This document shows, in pieces, positions 6,610-8,481 of a DNA stretch of 8,481 bases. Source of the stretch: Nitrospirales bacterium (GTDB lineage: Bacteria > Nitrospirota > Nitrospiria > Nitrospirales > UBA2166); contig JAJDBL010000271.1 in the NCBI GenBank assembly GCA_029261375.1, positions 1 through 8,481 on the forward strand, in the 5' to 3' direction. How positions within the stretch are numbered: position 1 is the stretch's first letter; every line of letters begins with the position of its first letter. The notes under the pieces were generated by a model, which saw only the letters and a program-made list of their open reading frames with translations, made no database searches and had not been told where the DNA came from. A program made the translations under genes and the position numbers.

Positions 6610-8160
6610 ATGACGACCGCCCACCACGGCAATGCCTTCTGGATATGGGGACGCTGGAAGGGAGATCTCAAATTCCGCCTCGCAATTGGTTTGTCGGTCA
6701 GCATCCTTGTCATCATGGGGATAGGATCCGCAATGATTATCTACGACAAGGGCGTCACCCTACGCCAGGCAGCACTCGACCGAAGTTTGGCGGTTAGTCA
6801 GACATTCGCGCTCATGGGGTGGGCAACCATCCACGACAATCTCTACCGCATTCAGGAAGTCATGGATCGCCATCTCCGCGATCCCAACATTCTTCACGTT
6901 GATGTGATTGATCACGACGGAATGATTACCGCAGCAAAACAGTCAGACCGTATTGGGATCGTCCTCAGCGACCCCACATGGCATACATTCAAGAATCAAC
7001 CGACTGAAACCATCCTGTACACGGAAACGGATGGCGGAGAGCCATTACTGACGATCATCCAGCCTATTTCGGATGACGAGGGAACGATCCATGCATGGGT
7101 CCGCATCATTTCATCACTCTCCCACGTTCAACATGAGCAAACCGATTTTATTTGGAGATTGACGGCGGTCACACTCGCGCTCGTCACTGCGGGAATTCTC
7201 GCTGTCCACCTGACATTTAGACAGGTCTCCGATGTCTTTCAATGCATCATAGACCAACTACAAGGCACCTTGCGAACTCCCACTGGAACCAGCCCAGAGA
7301 GGGAAGACATACGAGGCCCCTCACAGGGCGGCGAGCTGATAGGAGAGATCGAACATCTCACATCCGTCGTTACGCAAACGACAAGTCTTGTCACCCAACA
7401 GTCTGAACAACGCACACGCGCAGAAGAACAACTTCAACGCGCGCATAGCGCGTTGCAAACACACGACCGCACACGGACACAGTTCTTCGCGGATATTAGT
7501 CACGAACTTCGTACACCGTTGACGGTCATCCGGGGGGAGGCGGAAGTGACACTCAGGATGCACAGTGCACCTGAACAGTCGTATCGCACCGCGCTTGAAC
7601 GCATCGTGCGTTTGGCTGGTGAAGTCAATACGCTGGTCACTGACCTCCTGCTCCTTGCCCGCTCGGAATCGGGCGCGATCCAGATTGAACTCGTCGAAAC
7701 TGCGCTTCATGAAGTCATTGATGATGCCTATCTCGAAGCACTGACTCTGGCGCAAGACACTCCCTTGACCATGACGTTGTCTCCCTCCCTTCCCCCTACG
7801 TGGGTACGAGGCGATCGACAACGGTTGAAGCAACTGCTCATGATTCTCCTGCACAATGCCATTCAATACACCCCTTCTACCGGAACCATCACACTGACGC
7901 TCTCAGCGTCCAATACACATGGAACCGTCACCGTGCAAGACAACGGGATAGGAATCTCCGACGATGACTTGCCGCGTATCTTCGACCGGTTTTATCGTGG
8001 GAAACAGCAGAGTACCCCCAAGCAGCAGGGAACAGGACTTGGGCTGGCGATAGCAAAATGGATCGCCGAAGCCCACGCTGGAACCCTTACATTCACCAGC
8101 AACGGCGAAGGCACCACGGCAATATTGAAGGTCCCACTCTCCACAATCACTGTGGCCTAA
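6610..8160 (+). CDS. Membrane sensor histidine kinase
   Basis: The 516-residue protein has a short cytoplasmic N-terminus, TM1 (about 24-45), a periplasmic sensor region of about 130 residues, TM2 (about 180-203), a linker with a Gln/Glu-rich coiled coil (about 255-290), and a complete kinase core. The phosphoacceptor is His298 in ISHELRTPL. ATP-binding motifs are Asn416 in LLHNAIQYTP, DNGIGI (from D444), FDRFYRG, and GTGLGLAI (from G474). The sensor region includes LHVDVIDHDGMI, a strand pattern like PAS/Cache-type periplasmic domains; I see no CxxCH in it, so it is not a haem sensor of that kind. It begins 5 bases after the cupredoxin-like gene without a clear Shine-Dalgarno, and the regulator follows after 1 base. 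Kinase before regulator is the less common order. It probably senses something linked to the upstream electron-transfer proteins, but the signal is unknown. Confidence 0.93.
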   Translation: MTTAHHGNAFWIWGRWKGDLKFRLAIGLSVSILVIMGIGSAMIIYDKGVTLRQAALDRSLAVSQTFALMGWATIHDNLYRIQEVMDRHLRDPNILHVDVIDHDGMITAAKQSDRIGIVLSDPTWHTFKNQPTETILYTETDGGEPLLTIIQPISDDEGTIHAWVRIISSLSHVQHEQTDFIWRLTAVTLALVTAGILAVHLTFRQVSDVFQCIIDQLQGTLRTPTGTSPEREDIRGPSQGGELIGEIEHLTSVVTQTTSLVTQQSEQRTRAEEQLQRAHSALQTHDRTRTQFFADISHELRTPLTVIRGEAEVTLRMHSAPEQSYRTALERIVRLAGEVNTLVTDLLLLARSESGAIQIELVETALHEVIDDAYLEALTLAQDTPLTMTLSPSLPPTWVRGDRQRLKQLLMILLHNAIQYTPSTGTITLTLSASNTHGTVTVQDNGIGISDDDLPRIFDRFYRGKQQSTPKQQGTGLGLAIAKWIAEAHAGTLTFTSNGEGTTAILKVPLSTITVA

Positions 8161-8161
8161 G

Positions 8162-8481
8162 ATGCGAATCCTTCTGATCGAAGACGATGACCGGATTGCT
8201 GACTTCGTCACACGTGGTCTGGAAACCGAAGGTTATACGATTGAAACCGCCAGAGATGGGAACGAAGGCCTTACGATGGCCCGTGGCGATTACCAGGTGA
8301 TCATCTTAGATCTCCTCCTCCCAGAGCGAACAGGACTCGACATCTGCGAGTCGTTGCGACGTGAGCATATCCACACACCGATCCTGATGCTCACCGCGCA
8401 AGATACCCTGCCAGACAAAATCCAAGGATTCCAAGTCGGCGCTGATGACTATCTTACGAAGCCATTTGCGTTTGAAGAGCT
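8162..8481 (+). CDS. OmpR/PhoB-type response regulator (3' partial)
   Basis: The gene starts 1 base after the kinase stop and runs off the window after 106 codons, so only the receiver domain is visible. The acidic pocket is EDDD (7-10), the phosphoacceptor is Asp50 in VIILDLLLP, and Thr78 (MLTA) and Lys100 (LTKPF) complete the conserved set. The GADDYLTKPFAFEEL ending is typical of receivers followed by a winged-helix DNA-binding domain, but that domain is outside the window, so the output type is inference. It is almost certainly the partner of the kinase just upstream. The targets are unknown; the operon itself is a natural candidate. Confidence 0.93.
   Translation, partial: MRILLIEDDDRIADFVTRGLETEGYTIETARDGNEGLTMARGDYQVIILDLLLPERTGLDICESLRREHIHTPILMLTAQDTLPDKIQGFQVGADDYLTKPFAFEE

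Noticed and set aside
7321..7866. A 181-codon open frame on the - strand.
   Set aside because: It is antisense to the kinase core, whose H, N, G1, F and G2 boxes are intact.

Overview
The window looks like a chromosomal segment from a Gram-negative bacterium. Moderate GC, an outer-membrane beta-barrel, several periplasmic c-type cytochromes and dispersed palindromic intergenic repeats of a familiar style make a Nitrospira-like member of the Nitrospirota the best guess. That assignment is inference: there is no rRNA or marker gene here. All seven supported genes are on the + strand.

Left part (1-3002). The window opens inside a gene for an HD-GYP cyclic-di-GMP phosphodiesterase whose N-terminus lies outside. 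A 388-base gap follows, holding a large imperfect hairpin and a copy of a dispersed repeat. Two exported proteins come next, joined by an ATGA overlap: a 359-residue protein of unknown function with a recognisable conserved C-terminal domain, then a spondin-domain protein.

Middle (3003-3736). This gap of over 700 bases contains no convincing gene. It is rich in short repeats: a heptamer tandem, two hairpins, and two inverted copies of a roughly 30-base repeat about 255 bases apart.

Right part (3737-8481). Five closely packed genes look like one operon. They encode a cytochrome-porin fusion with one N-terminal CxxCH motif (Cyc2/Cyt572-like layout), a di-heme cytochrome c, a cupredoxin-like exported protein, a membrane sensor histidine kinase, and an OmpR/PhoB-type response regulator cut off by the window end. 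Intergenic gaps are 1 to 13 bases. The simplest reading is an electron-transfer route through the outer membrane and periplasm, encoded with a dedicated two-component system. Substrate, direction of electron flow and signal cannot be read from the sequence.

The most interesting candidate is the cytochrome-porin, di-heme cytochrome, cupredoxin and two-component module. Its parts belong to known families; the combination is what deserves a second look.
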